From Aquatica leii (taxonomy: Eukaryota; Arthropoda; Insecta; Coleoptera; Lampyridae): DNA of 64,000 nucleotides. Under the pieces are notes generated by a model. The model had not been told where the DNA came from. It saw only the letters and a program-made list of their open reading frames with translations, and ran no database searches. This document shows, one piece after another, positions 1 to 9,735 of this stretch. Every line of letters starts with the position of its first letter. The stretch's first letter is position 1. Location: the NCBI GenBank assembly GCA_035610365.1, contig CM069432.1, forward strand, positions 227,996,532-228,060,531, in the 5' to 3' direction. A program made the translations under genes and the position numbers.

Positions 1-399
1 CTACATTTTTTGCTTTTTGTAAACACATTAAATAAAGTAATTGAAACTCAAAAAAAATTATTATTCTCACCCCGATTACAAATGTCCTAAGGTAAGTAGT
101 ACTGTTATGTGACCGTTACTAGTGCGGGTTACAAAAGTCAACTTTTTATGTGACATGGATAAAACAGGCATACATATGTTATGAAAAATTACACTAAAAA
201 CCAAAAATGGCTGTAGATTTTTTCTATTACCCATACAATGTTTGTTACGAAATGTTATATTTTATAGTAAAACACATCAATAACGGTATGTTCTTAATGT
301 TACTTCAAAATGTTGTTGTGGATCTTCTACGGCAATATTTGGTCTTTGCAGCATCCCAAATTATTGTCTAGTAGTAATCAAAAAGCAAACTAAAAATTC
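1..399. other. AT-rich sequence, no gene seen
   Basis: I see no coding similarity and no clear repeat here. It may contain the degraded 3' end of the fossil gene that runs leftward from about 1475, but I could not follow the homology past about 400. Confidence 0.5.
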
Positions 400-1475
400 A
401 TTTATTTTAGTATCGCGTTTACATAGTTGCAACGTTCTTGCAAAACCGTTCTTCATGTACGTCAATTTTTCGGAAAGTAATCCAAATGAGCATCCCGAAA
501 GTAAATTATTAATGACATGTTATATATTACCATTTCTTTGTAAGTACTAATTCAATTACAAGATCTTCGCAGTTGTTTTAAAAACTTTCCATGCTCAACT
601 TCAGTCAACATGTTTCATAACTCACCAACTCTCGGAAATTTCAGTGTCAGTACAATTACCCTCTACCCTTCCGATCTAGTGATTTAACAACTTAGTAGGC
701 AGTGGTGGTAGAAATAGGTTTGTAGGATTAATCAGTAGTTTGTTAGTAATTTTTTTAAACCCGGAGTTAGTGACGTAGTGCTCATTTCTTCTGTATATGG
801 TGACGATCTCGTTCAAGGTCGTTTCATTCGCACAGGAAACAACAGTATTTTATATACCTTTGCTGCAGTCCAAGGCGCATATTTCTTTCATACAAACGGC
901 ATAAACTATAGGTACTAATGGGTATTCATTTTGGTTGTAAAGTAAAACTGTTTTTACGTTTAAAATAATCAATAAATAGGCGCCAATTTTGCTGTCCCAA
1001 TGCATCAAATAAATTTCCAACATTCGTACAGTATACCAAAGTCCTTTCTTGAGGGAAACAATGTGTTAGTCCTTTTTGACGTTTTCGACAGTCAGTTACA
1101 TATGTGTCACTTTTAGGAAAATGACATTTTTTCAATCTGGATGATAAAAGTTTTCACTGTAATTTTTTTAGTTTTAAATATCAAACTAAATCATTTAGTT
1201 TAGCATACAAAGTTCGTCACTATACTCACAGCAGTGAGACTAAAGTAACAATCTGTGGCATTATCTTTCGGTTCATTCCACACCATTGGTACTGCAAAGA
1301 ACATTTTACCTTTTGTTGACAATGATACACAAGCTTTACAAGATATGTGAGGGGCCCATGACATACTTTGATCTCCCACTTTGCGAACTAATATTCATAA
1401 ACTTTACATACAAGATAGAATTTCATAGTCATTTTTCTACACACATAACAAACATTGTTGAGATTATTTACACAC
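400..1475 (-). pseudogene. Fossil of a multicopy transposase-like protein family
   Basis: On the minus strand, broken frames together follow a protein family that I know as multicopy and unnamed in insects, cnidarians and some fish. From the N-terminus the pieces are a CYVC cysteine pair (near 1460), GDQSMSWAPHISCKAC (about 1370), FAVPMVWNEPKDNATDCYF (about 1290), NLFDALGQQNWRLFID (about 1000), EYPLVPIVYAVCMKE (about 930), YIKYCCFLCE (about 850), NPTNLFLPPLPTKL (about 700), and DAHLDYFPKN then DVHEERFCKNVATM (520-410). The order matches that family as I remember it. Stops and frameshifts are frequent, so it cannot be translated. A mobile origin is inferred from copy number in other genomes. 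I cannot assign a transposon superfamily and saw no terminal repeats. Confidence 0.6.
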
Positions 1476-2109
1476 TACCTAGACATTGTATTTATTTGTT
1501 AATTCAGTGCTAATCCCAGTAGAGTAATAAACATAAATCAAGTATATCAAATACAAATAACTTAGTAACAACGTCTCACGGCACAACTAGACAATACAGT
1601 AACTTCTTGAGCTGTTAAATGCTGACACATGCACAATAATGCACAAGTAATAGAAATGAACTAGTCTTAACACGGTAAACTCGTCACTGCTGATACATTA
1701 CACAAAGTTGTGCAATATTTATTTATTTAAATAAATCTATACATAATACATGTTAGAAACTTAACAGATGAAAATCTTTGTTAGTAAAAATTTATGGCTG
1801 ATAAACAATTTTTGTTTTGAAATTTGTTTTTAGGGTTCTGACATATCTAAAAATTTCCATGTCGCAAAATGTGTGTTTAACAGTGTTATTATGCTAAATC
1901 GGAGAAGTTCGTATTTTCCAGCATTTTGATTTTGTGGATATTATCGAGCAGCCGCAGTTCAGAATTGGTATAGTTGTGCGACCTAGTTTCGTGTATTTAA
2001 GCGTATTTCTATTTTTTTTTTTAACTTTATGTAACTCAGCTCTTTCTTGATATGTTCCTTTTATCTGTTTATTTGTGCATTCTAAATTTATTGTTGAACT
2101 GTTCAGTGT
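1476..2109. other. Intergenic AT-rich sequence
   Basis: No coding similarity, terminal repeat or microsatellite was recognised. Part of it may be 5' sequence of the LINE fossil that follows. Confidence 0.5.
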
Positions 2110-3720
2110 GAAACGGATTTTATCTCATTCAGATTAGTTCACTCCGCCTGCATTGTCGCTGGGTGGATTGAGTAGCTCAGTGACAATGTTTACGGTCCCA
2201 AGTCTGAATAGAAGAGAAGGGTTCAAAAACCAGGTTAGCAACCTACCTGAGGTAAAACTTTACATTGCTCATAAAACTATACACCTGCCTCAAAATAGGA
2301 CGGACCCACTGATGACAACCTATGCACGAAAAAGGAAAACGAGATGAAAAAAGAAAAATATGATACAAATTTGCAATTCTAGAATACTAAATCAATTAAT
2401 AGAAAGGAACAAGAAGTATTGCAAGAACTAAAAGAGCACAATATCAATATTTGTACCGTACAAGAAACAAAGAAAAAAGGACGGTGTTACCAACGAACTG
2501 CTTAAATATGGTGGACGATGTCTTGTTCAACACCTAATTAAACTGTAATAGCGAAGGCTTCCACGGCCGAGGTCTATACTAAGATAAGAATGTCTTCCGG
2601 GTTTGGAACGTGTCATTGTTGTAACCGAAGATGCCAACGTTTCGCCCACTTTCGTAAGGGGTTTCATCAGGGCGTAAGATAAATCGAAAAAGCAACCGAA
2701 ATCTAACTTGTGAACCAAGCTAGATTCTAACCTCAGAAAAGGTAAGAAAGAAAACGGTAAACTTGAAAAAGCTTGCCTGTCGAGTTGAGCATGGGTTTAA
2801 TACCATTTTTGTGGAAAAGTTTCCTGTTGTACATTTAGTTTACAGTAAACAAGTACCTTACAACTTAATTAAAGTTATAGAAAACATTATTAGTGCCAAC
2901 ATAATACAAGCCAGACTGTTACGGAAAAATGACCGAGTCAATCCCTGTAGAAAAAGGGATCCGACAGGGCGGCTCCCTGAGTCCACTACTTACTTAAGAC
3001 AATTATGGACAAGATTATAAGACAAATACGCCGTTTAAAGATATACAAAATCGGTAACCGCAATATAAAAATTCTATGTTACGCCAATGATGTTGTGCTT
3101 TTTGCGGAAAACATTTGCTGTATCGCTTTAATTGTGTAGCCAAGTTCCTAAACGTGGTTATTTTTGCCTCCAAAACAAAAGACTTGATAACATCTAAAAT
3201 ACCTCTCAATAGCAAACTTGTTGTCGATGATCCAATTATACAGCAAGAAATGAAATTTAAATACCTAGGCATAGAGTTCTCGGTATATCGTAATGTCGAG
3301 TCAGAAATAAGACAACAAACAAACAGAGCACTGAGAGTAGCTGGGTGTTTGAATGAGACAATACGGTAAAACAAATACATATATACTGAGACTAAGGAAC
3401 AACTATATAAAACTGTTATAACACCTATGTATAATGACACACAGTAGAAACCCGACCAGATACAGCAAAAACCAAAAGGTTATTAGAAGTTGGCGAAATG
3501 AAAGTCTTACAAATAATCGCTGGAAAAATTTTACTAGATTGAGAACAAAGTGACAACAAAAGACGATGCGGACAAAATTAACGATTGGGTGTTAGGTAGA
3601 AAAAAGGAGTAGAATGGACATATAAATCAAATGAACCAACAAAAAATAGTATGAACAGCACTGACGGATCACCTATAGGGAAGTACAGGAAGATCACAAA
3701 AGAGATGGAACGATAATCAC
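2110..3720 (+). pseudogene. Decayed non-LTR retrotransposon (LINE) ORF2
   Basis: Plus-strand broken frames give an endonuclease then reverse transcriptase polyprotein. The endonuclease start is seen near 2415-2490 (LQELKEHNINIC then VQETKKKG). The reverse transcriptase follows: VPYNLIKVIENI (about 2850), GIRQGGSLSPLL (2958-2993), KILCYANDVVLFAEN (3068-3112; the catalytic YADD is changed to YAND), and KLVVDDPIIQQEMKFKYLG (3212-3268). The C-terminal tail ends in a GRSQKRWNDN-type motif near 3700. Several stops and frameshifts are present. The distance from endonuclease to reverse transcriptase is too short for a full element, so an internal part is lost or replaced; a foreign segment at about 2500-2720 lies there. 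It looks RTE-like and similar copies are common in beetle genomes, but the clade is my judgement from memory. Confidence 0.75.
2639..2670 (-). other. Penelope/hammerhead-like CTGATGA...GAAAC motif
   Basis: On the minus strand CTGATGA (2670-2664) is followed after 20 nt by GAAAC (2643-2639). The spacer can form an imperfect CCC/GGG stem. CUGAUGA-stem-GAAA is the conserved core of hammerhead ribozymes, which occur in Penelope-like retroelement ends. Flanking stem III and the cleavage-site residues are not convincing, so this is at best a degenerate copy. Confidence 0.3.
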
Positions 3721-5671
3721 TCTTCTTCTTTGTTAGTAAGGAAGACTGCAATTGATTTTGTTAATTAACTGATATGGACAATGTTTCCCACCATTATTAT
3801 CTTACTTTTATGATTTAATTCTGAAAAAAAAAAATTAAATAAAAAATTTAAAAAAAACTTACTGAATAGGGATTCAGGAACCTTAGATTCGGCAAATAAT
3901 AAGAGCAAATTATTCCCCATTTAAATCAAATTGGTCTAATTAGTTTAACTTTAAACTAATTTTTTGAAGGTAAACATAAATAAGGTGTATCAGAAGCTAT
4001 ACTTCGCGTAAAAAATTAGTTGCCTTATTACGTAAAATAAAAATGTTTTTTATTATTTAAAGGCGTACGGGTTTTAAGTTTCTAAAGCACAAAAATATTT
4101 TAAAACTAACAAAACATTTTGATTATTTAATTTCTTAAAATTCAAATACTCGATAAGAATTTTTTTAACATGAGACACTAACTGAAAGTATAAAATATTA
4201 ACACCATATAATTAACACTGTATTTTTGAGAGTTGAGATATCTTTTGGTAAAAGTTTAGAACAAATAGATCTTAAAAATATTTAACAATATACATTGACG
4301 TATTTAATTTATAATTATCATAATTAAACGCTAAAATATTCTGCAATTAAATATTAGTTCAAATTATAGTATTTAAAATTAAAAATTTGCAAAAATAAAG
4401 ACTGAAACATTTCATTAAATCAAGAAATATTTACCTTACGGCAAAGTTACTAAAACAAAAAAAATTGAATCTAATTAATGTTAAGGACGTTTTATTGACC
4501 AATAATTGCTTCCTTATAGAAAATACTTGCTGTAGAAACAGACATACATGGAATATTACGTTCAAATACTTCGATGGATAAATTATACGACGTTGTTAAA
4601 GTCATACCGATTAATGTCAAATTAAGAAACGACCAAATATAAAATTAAATCTATTAACTATTTATTTTACTTTTGTTTGATTCAGCAGTTAAAGTTAAGA
4701 TTCACTAGCCGCAACTAGCAAGTTATTTCTATGCTTTCTAAGAAAATTCGAGTTAACGTAAAAGGTAGTGTGAAATAATTTTTTCTGAAGCTATTGCATA
4801 GTGATTGACCTCGTAATTAAATCTTGTTGACAGTAGCGCGTTACAAATCTTAATGCTAGATGACCTTGTAATTATGAATTAGTTTGGCGATAAGAATATT
4901 AATGTAATTGTGGTTGTTTTGTCTGAGAACACAATTGTATAAATCACATTTTTTAATATATGTAAGTATGTCGGGAATTTGTCTACGCTGGTAATATACT
5001 ACACGTATAAAAATACTGTTTAAATATATACAATACCACACAATAATAAAATTGTTTAAGTTATTATCACTAAAACTACTTATAAAAAATATGTATTTTA
5101 TTCTCGTTTTAACTGTTTATCTGGGTCAATTGTACTCGACTTAAATTGCAAAAAATAAGTGTATTAGTGGTTATTCCATTAGTTCCTCTTTAATTAAATA
5201 CTAACAAGGTTGTCGTTAACAAAAAAATTTAGTACTGTAATTTACAAAAATGTTTCCTTCCATTGGGTGTTTTTTTTAATTTTAAATTTTGTATCAAATA
5301 TTCAATTAATGTTTACCTCAAAACATCATTTTGGTAAAAATTTGCAATTAATTGTAAAAAGACAATTGTAGTGGTAGTTTGAGGTACTTGGATTCAATTT
5401 AACAAACAAATAATTAGAAGAACTCAACGACCACAATTGACTGCACAGATTGGAATTAGAGTAAAATGCAACAAATTTATACGTTAATATTTACAAAATA
5501 AATGAGTTTTGTTAATGGATATTTATTATTTTTATACATTTAGGTAGTCTTTGATGATGCGTTTTGTTGTAATGTTGGGAATGGGGGCTGGTTTATAAGG
5601 GCTCTAAGGCGCGAGCTCCCCAGACGTTCATTAAAACAAAAAAAATGTGTGTGTCAGCTCCGACGCACGAC
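3721..5671. other. AT-rich intergenic sequence
   Basis: Very AT-rich with homopolymer A runs around 3825-3860. I found no coding similarity, terminal inverted repeat or RNA gene. Confidence 0.55.
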
Positions 5672-5672
5672 T

Positions 5673-6410
5673 GGAGTTTACTCCTTAAGTCCGATAGTCT
5701 AACCAGACGCAAAAAGGGTTTATTTAACTTAAAAAAGATTGATACTGTATGAACGTAAAAAAGAACTTTTCGAAAGAAAATTATATGGAAACATTATTAT
5801 AATGAAAAAATATTGTCGATTTTTCTGATAATATTATCGAATTATTGACTAGAATTGTTAATATTTAAAAATTATTTATAAAATAAATCATAATAACCTG
5901 GTAGAATTTATAGACATCGAATTTTTGGTTAGGTTAGAAATTTTCTATTTTATGTGGCTGCGCTCGATAATTCATATTGGGTTAATTATTATCTAATTTT
6001 ATGTGTTGTTGTCAAATATATATTTATATGAACTACATCGATAATTATTAAAATATTTAATAAATACAAATTGCACATGCTCATACATATAATACATGAA
6101 TTATAACGCAGCCACGTGTTTGTTAGATGTTCCGGCAATATCATCTACACCTCTTTCTGCCATAGTTATTTGAAAATACTTTCAGTTCACTTTAGCGGAA
6201 CACAATGATAAAGATTAAAACTTCACAATAACAATATTAATTGTTGATATTTATAATAAAAACAGCAATATAAGTAAAATTAGAAAGTTGCGCGACATAG
6301 GATGCGCACCAAAAAGGTAACGAGGTCATTCATCGATAGATTTTACTTCTCAGATTTTTCTCATACCGGGCCCCTTATATATGCAAATCGATTCTTAAGG
6401 AGTAAACTCC
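5673..6410. repeat. Possible MITE bounded by 17-bp inverted repeat
   Basis: GGAGTTTACTCCTTAAG at 5673-5689 is repeated exactly in inverse orientation at 6394-6410. A second inverted pair lies inside: GTGGCTGCG then ATAATTCAT (5954-5975) against ATGAATTAT then CGCAGCCAC (6096-6115). The interior has no open frame of note. It could be a non-autonomous DNA transposon of about 740 bp; no target-site duplication was identified. Confidence 0.4.
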
Positions 6411-6473
6411 AAAAATTAAAATATTTCAACATATTTATAGGATAAAAGTATTATCGACTTTTTATTACTCTAA

Positions 6474-6507
6474 TGCCGGTCTGCACCGTTCTGTATTAAG
6501 TATTACT
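6474..6507 (+). repeat. Harbinger left terminal inverted repeat
   Basis: Begins TGCCGGTCTGCACCGT directly after target duplication TAA (6471-6473). It matches the inverted right end at 8870-8903 with one mismatch in the outer 16 bases and weaker matching further in. Confidence 0.85.
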
Positions 6508-6782
6508 TATTTTAAGAATTGCTTATATTTAAGTCTTACATAAGACATTTGCGCCGCATATCTTTAAGCGTTGCTTAATATAAGCGTGACATAAGGTTTC
6601 ATTCGTTTAGCAACACCGTAAAATTTAGTGATTTTGTCAGTAGTTGGTATGTAGCGAGATAAAACCGCGAAACCGTATTTACGTCTTCTCGTATTTACGT
6701 TTAGAAGGAATTAAATTATAATTTTTTGAACGGACGTTTAGTTGCTTTATACTAATATTTTTGTAGTTAATTTATTATTTAT

Positions 6783-7528
6783 TATGGATCAGGTAAAGTT
6801 ACTTTCTTAATAAAAATTACTTGTTATAACGAAACATGCTTCTTAGGATATGTCAGCATTGTCAGCAATTAAAAAAAGGGCAACTAATTTCAGTTTGACA
6901 TTTTACTAACAGGTATGTTGTAATTGCTGTTAGAAGTATTATCGGTAACAAAGATATTTGAGGTGGAGGGCCGTCTACTTCACAAAAAACAGATGACGAT
7001 CTGATTAGATCAATTGTGAACAAAAAAACAATTGATGGGATGGTGAACGATTTCGATGGTGATCAAATGGAAATTGTAAGCATTCAAATTAATATTTGCT
7101 TTAGTGTAATGTGATTAATTTTTAGATTGAAGATACAAATGATAATGCTCCACCTACATTAGAAAATACTCCTTCTACAAGCCAGTGGATACATTATACT
7201 CCATCCAAAATGCAAAGACCGACACACAAAGCATTGGTAGGTTTTACATCGTAACTTAACTAAGTTTATTTTACAACCAACATTCGTAATAGAGTATAAG
7301 TCGCGGAAGACCAATAACAGTGGTGAAGGCATCTACTTCCTCTAATGTAGCAGAAAAGTACAATCAATTATTGGACAAAAGGCTTTCCATTGCAGACCTG
7401 GCAGAAAACGAAATGAAGCAAAAAGAGTTTAAGAGCAATCAAGAGCAATTAAACTTCAGCTTCTTCAAATAGAGTTACAAATCAAACAAAAACAATTACA
7501 GAGTCTTGAAAAAAATAATTATTTATAA
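6783..7528 (+). pseudogene. Harbinger Myb/SANT-like accessory protein, decayed
   Basis: In Harbinger transposons a Myb/SANT-like protein binds element DNA and helps the transposase. Here a start (MDQ, 6783) is followed by a GTAAAG donor-like site, then AIKKRATNFS near 6865. Most of the Myb-like domain that should follow is missing or scrambled. Later pieces are clear: SQKTDDDLIRSIVNKKTIDG (about 6980-7040), NAPPTLENTPSTSQW (about 7145-7190), and the coiled-coil tail ASTSSNVAEKYNQLLDKRLS (about 7330-7395) ending LQLLQIELQIKQKQLQ (about 7450-7500). GT-AG introns are plausible near 7077-7125 and 7236-7290. One frameshift lies near 7435. The frame ends at 7528, overlapping the end of the opposing transposase by about six bases. 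Confidence 0.7.
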
Positions 7529-8710
7529 TAAATTTGTAAAATAATCATTTATAAATTGTTGCCTAATATTTCTATTATCATAATCTAATGCATTTGGATT
7601 TACATTCATTTGTCCAACCAGAATTAAATGTTCCAATTCATTTTGAGCAATGCCCTCAACTGAAGGTGCTTCAGTTTCATTATTTAATTTCGTAAAGTTG
7701 TAAAGGACACCTGTTACAACGTTGATAGTCAAAGCAGTATCAATTTTTAATCTTAAACCGTCTGCTAAGACAGGAAATCTTCTTTTCCATACTCCAAATA
7801 ACCTTTCAATAGTATTGCGAGTTCGTATGTGTGATTCATTATATAACTGTTTAGGCGTTGTTTGGGGGTTTATTAAAGGCGTTAAGAAATATGATCTAAC
7901 TGGGTACCCACCATCACTTAAAAAAATGCATTAAAAACTGATCTATTTACATTAACTTCAAAAATTACCCAATAATATACTGTTTGAAAAATGTCCTTCA
8001 AACTTAACTCGCACTCTACTGATATTAAATATAGTAGCATCATGCGTAGAAACTGGCCACCTTGCCACTAAACTTAATATATTTAAATTAACATCTCCTA
8101 TTGCCTGTACGTTAACAGAAAAGTACATTTTTCTATTTCTAAAAATTTCTCCTTCATCTCTTCCTAAAAAATACAGTTACACACTACATATGTGATATGT
8201 TACTCATCATTAAACTGACCTGGAGATTGAATTTTAACATGTGTACAATCTATGGCTCCAATGCAGCTATCTCATAAAAACTTATTTGTTTTTCACGAAT
8301 TTCGGCATCATTTTGTGGCAATTTAAAGAATCTAGCATATAAACGAGCAATTGCTGTTGATACCTTTTTAATTGCTCGTGATGCTGTTAATACATGGACA
8401 CCAGCAAAGTCTGCTGTAGTATGTAAATGTCCATTTGTAGCAAAAATACGTAAACATATTAGCAGCAATCAGCACTAGAAAGTTAAGACAGGTTTCCTTC
8501 GTCAGACTAAAAAATTACATGTCATGTACACATGGATGAATAGAATAAAATTTTTTACCGAAGTCTGTTATAAAAGCCTAAATTATCTAGAGTATCAAAA
8601 TGCTCTGACGTCGTATAAATTTGTCGAGGAAATCCATAATCGATGATTTCAATAATACCAAAATCAGCTTCAAAGATATCATCATTATCAATTCCTTAAA
8701 AGTTAGCCAT
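7523..8710 (-). pseudogene. Harbinger (HARBI1-like) DDE transposase, frameshifted
   Basis: Minus-strand transposase of the DDE_Tnp_4 type. It starts at MANF (8710). The N-terminal region FPRQIYTTSEHFDTLDNLGF (about 8610) leads to ASRAIKKVSTAIARLYARFF (about 8370-8310). All three catalytic acidic residues are visible: GAIDCTHV (about 8255), WPVSTHDATIF (about 8050), and NTIERLFGVWKRRFP (about 7820-7775). The C-terminus ends at the stop at 7523-7525. A 56-nt intron (8164-8219) with GT...AG ends joins SPG to RDEGE in frame. Damage: a stop near 8690, broken frames at about 8470-8580, and a small deletion plus frameshift near 8265 just before the first catalytic Asp. The identification rests on motif order and element context. 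Confidence 0.85.
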
Positions 8711-8869
8711 TTTAATAAAACTACAAACTCTTGCGCATGTGTGAACAGTTACTTTACGAAAAGCAGCGATTCTTTCTTGGCTTAAATTTTACTCGATCTT
8801 AGTCGCATTTGAGACGGCATTTTGTTCGGTGCAAACGAATTTTATAACTTAAGTGCTAGCTGATACTTT

Positions 8870-8903
8870 AAGCATAGCTTAGTACATACGGTGCAAACCG
8901 GCA
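8870..8903 (-). repeat. Harbinger right terminal inverted repeat
   Basis: Read on the minus strand from 8903 it begins TGCCGGTTTGCACCGT, matching the left end. It is followed by target duplication TAA (8904-8906). Confidence 0.85.
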
Positions 8904-8906
8904 TAA

Positions 8907-9345
8907 AACATTAATTTAATATGGTAATACGTCAAAAAATTTTCTTAAGCAAACAGTTAAAAAGTAAGTGTATGTGTTTATTATTTTTGTATTCACTATT
9001 AACAATAGACAAATGTATCATGTATCGTGTACATACATATATTGTATATATAGTTTTCAAGTAAGAAATATAATGCATTAAAAACAAATATTAAATTCTA
9101 AACTAAAAGCTTTTCTAGAAACGATTTTCTATATTAAATCTAAAAGTAAATACACATAATCTCAAATTACCATAAAATTATCTTGTTGTTATCTTTGAAA
9201 CATCTTTCCTGTCAAGAAAAAAATTGTAAAAATCGACACGACTAAAGTCCTTGTATCAAACACAATAATTAGCATTAGTATAATCTCGTTAAATCACTAA
9301 AGACTAAGCCAATAAAGTATTGAAATAAAATCTCTCGGGAGGCCT
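8907..9345. other. AT-rich intergenic sequence
   Basis: Nothing recognised; no coding similarity or repeat. Confidence 0.5.
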
Positions 9346-9735
9346 ACTCCAAATTGGGAACTAAATCAAGCAGATAAAACTGCAAAATGTAATTTTTTAC
9401 AGGGCATTTTTCTAGTGCAGCTTATAATAAGAATAAGTGGGAATATGGATGTAATACGGCAAATGATTGGTTTTGTTTCCCATGTTTATTGTTTTATTCC
9501 GATGGAGCCGATAAAACGGGCGAGGTTAAAATGTAGGTACAAACTTAAAACGTTTAAATGAGATAATTAAAAAACATAAAGTTTCTGCACGCCATATACA
9601 TCGCTCAACGGAGCTCCAAAACATTTTAATAGTTACCTACATAATGCTTTCATGATATCTGACAACGTTCACATTACGTACAAGCGTTTTGACAAATGTA
9701 GCCCACCCTAATCCCGACCTCAGGAGCCGCCACTA
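9346..9735 (+). pseudogene. hAT transposase fragment (TTF/ZMYM-like zinc finger)
   Basis: The plus-strand piece at about 9427-9530 reads KNKWEYGCNTANDWFCFPCL, followed by a frameshift and then NLKRLNEIIKKHKVSARHIH (about 9545-9600). This is the N-terminal TTF-type zinc-finger pattern (WxxG...FCFPCLLF...H) of ZMYM1-like hAT transposases. No catalytic region follows. The sequence GAGCCGCCACT at about 9724-9734 resembles a hAT terminus, so the fossil may end there. It is too short to be functional. Confidence 0.6.

Larger units (their letters stand above)
6474..8903. mobile_element. PIF/Harbinger DNA transposon, nearly complete
   Basis: A 2,430-bp element with terminal inverted repeats of about 34 bp. 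The outer 16 bases are TGCCGGTCTGCACCGT on the left and TGCCGGTTTGCACCGT on the inverted right. It is flanked by the 3-bp duplication TAA (6471-6473 and 8904-8906), the Harbinger signature. It holds two convergent genes, a Myb/SANT-like DNA-binding protein on plus and a HARBI1-like DDE transposase on minus, the usual Harbinger pair. Subterminal regions are rich in short AAG...CTT palindromes, which could be binding sites (inference). Both genes are damaged, so the copy is not autonomous now. Confidence 0.85.

Noticed and set aside
926-1135. Independent small protein on the minus strand
   Set aside because: It is one fragment of the broken transposase-like fossil at 400-1475; only the first part matches the family and the rest is out of frame.
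3015-3440. 141-residue minus-strand frame
   Set aside because: It is antisense to the LINE reverse transcriptase remnant, whose plus-strand frames carry the conserved motifs.
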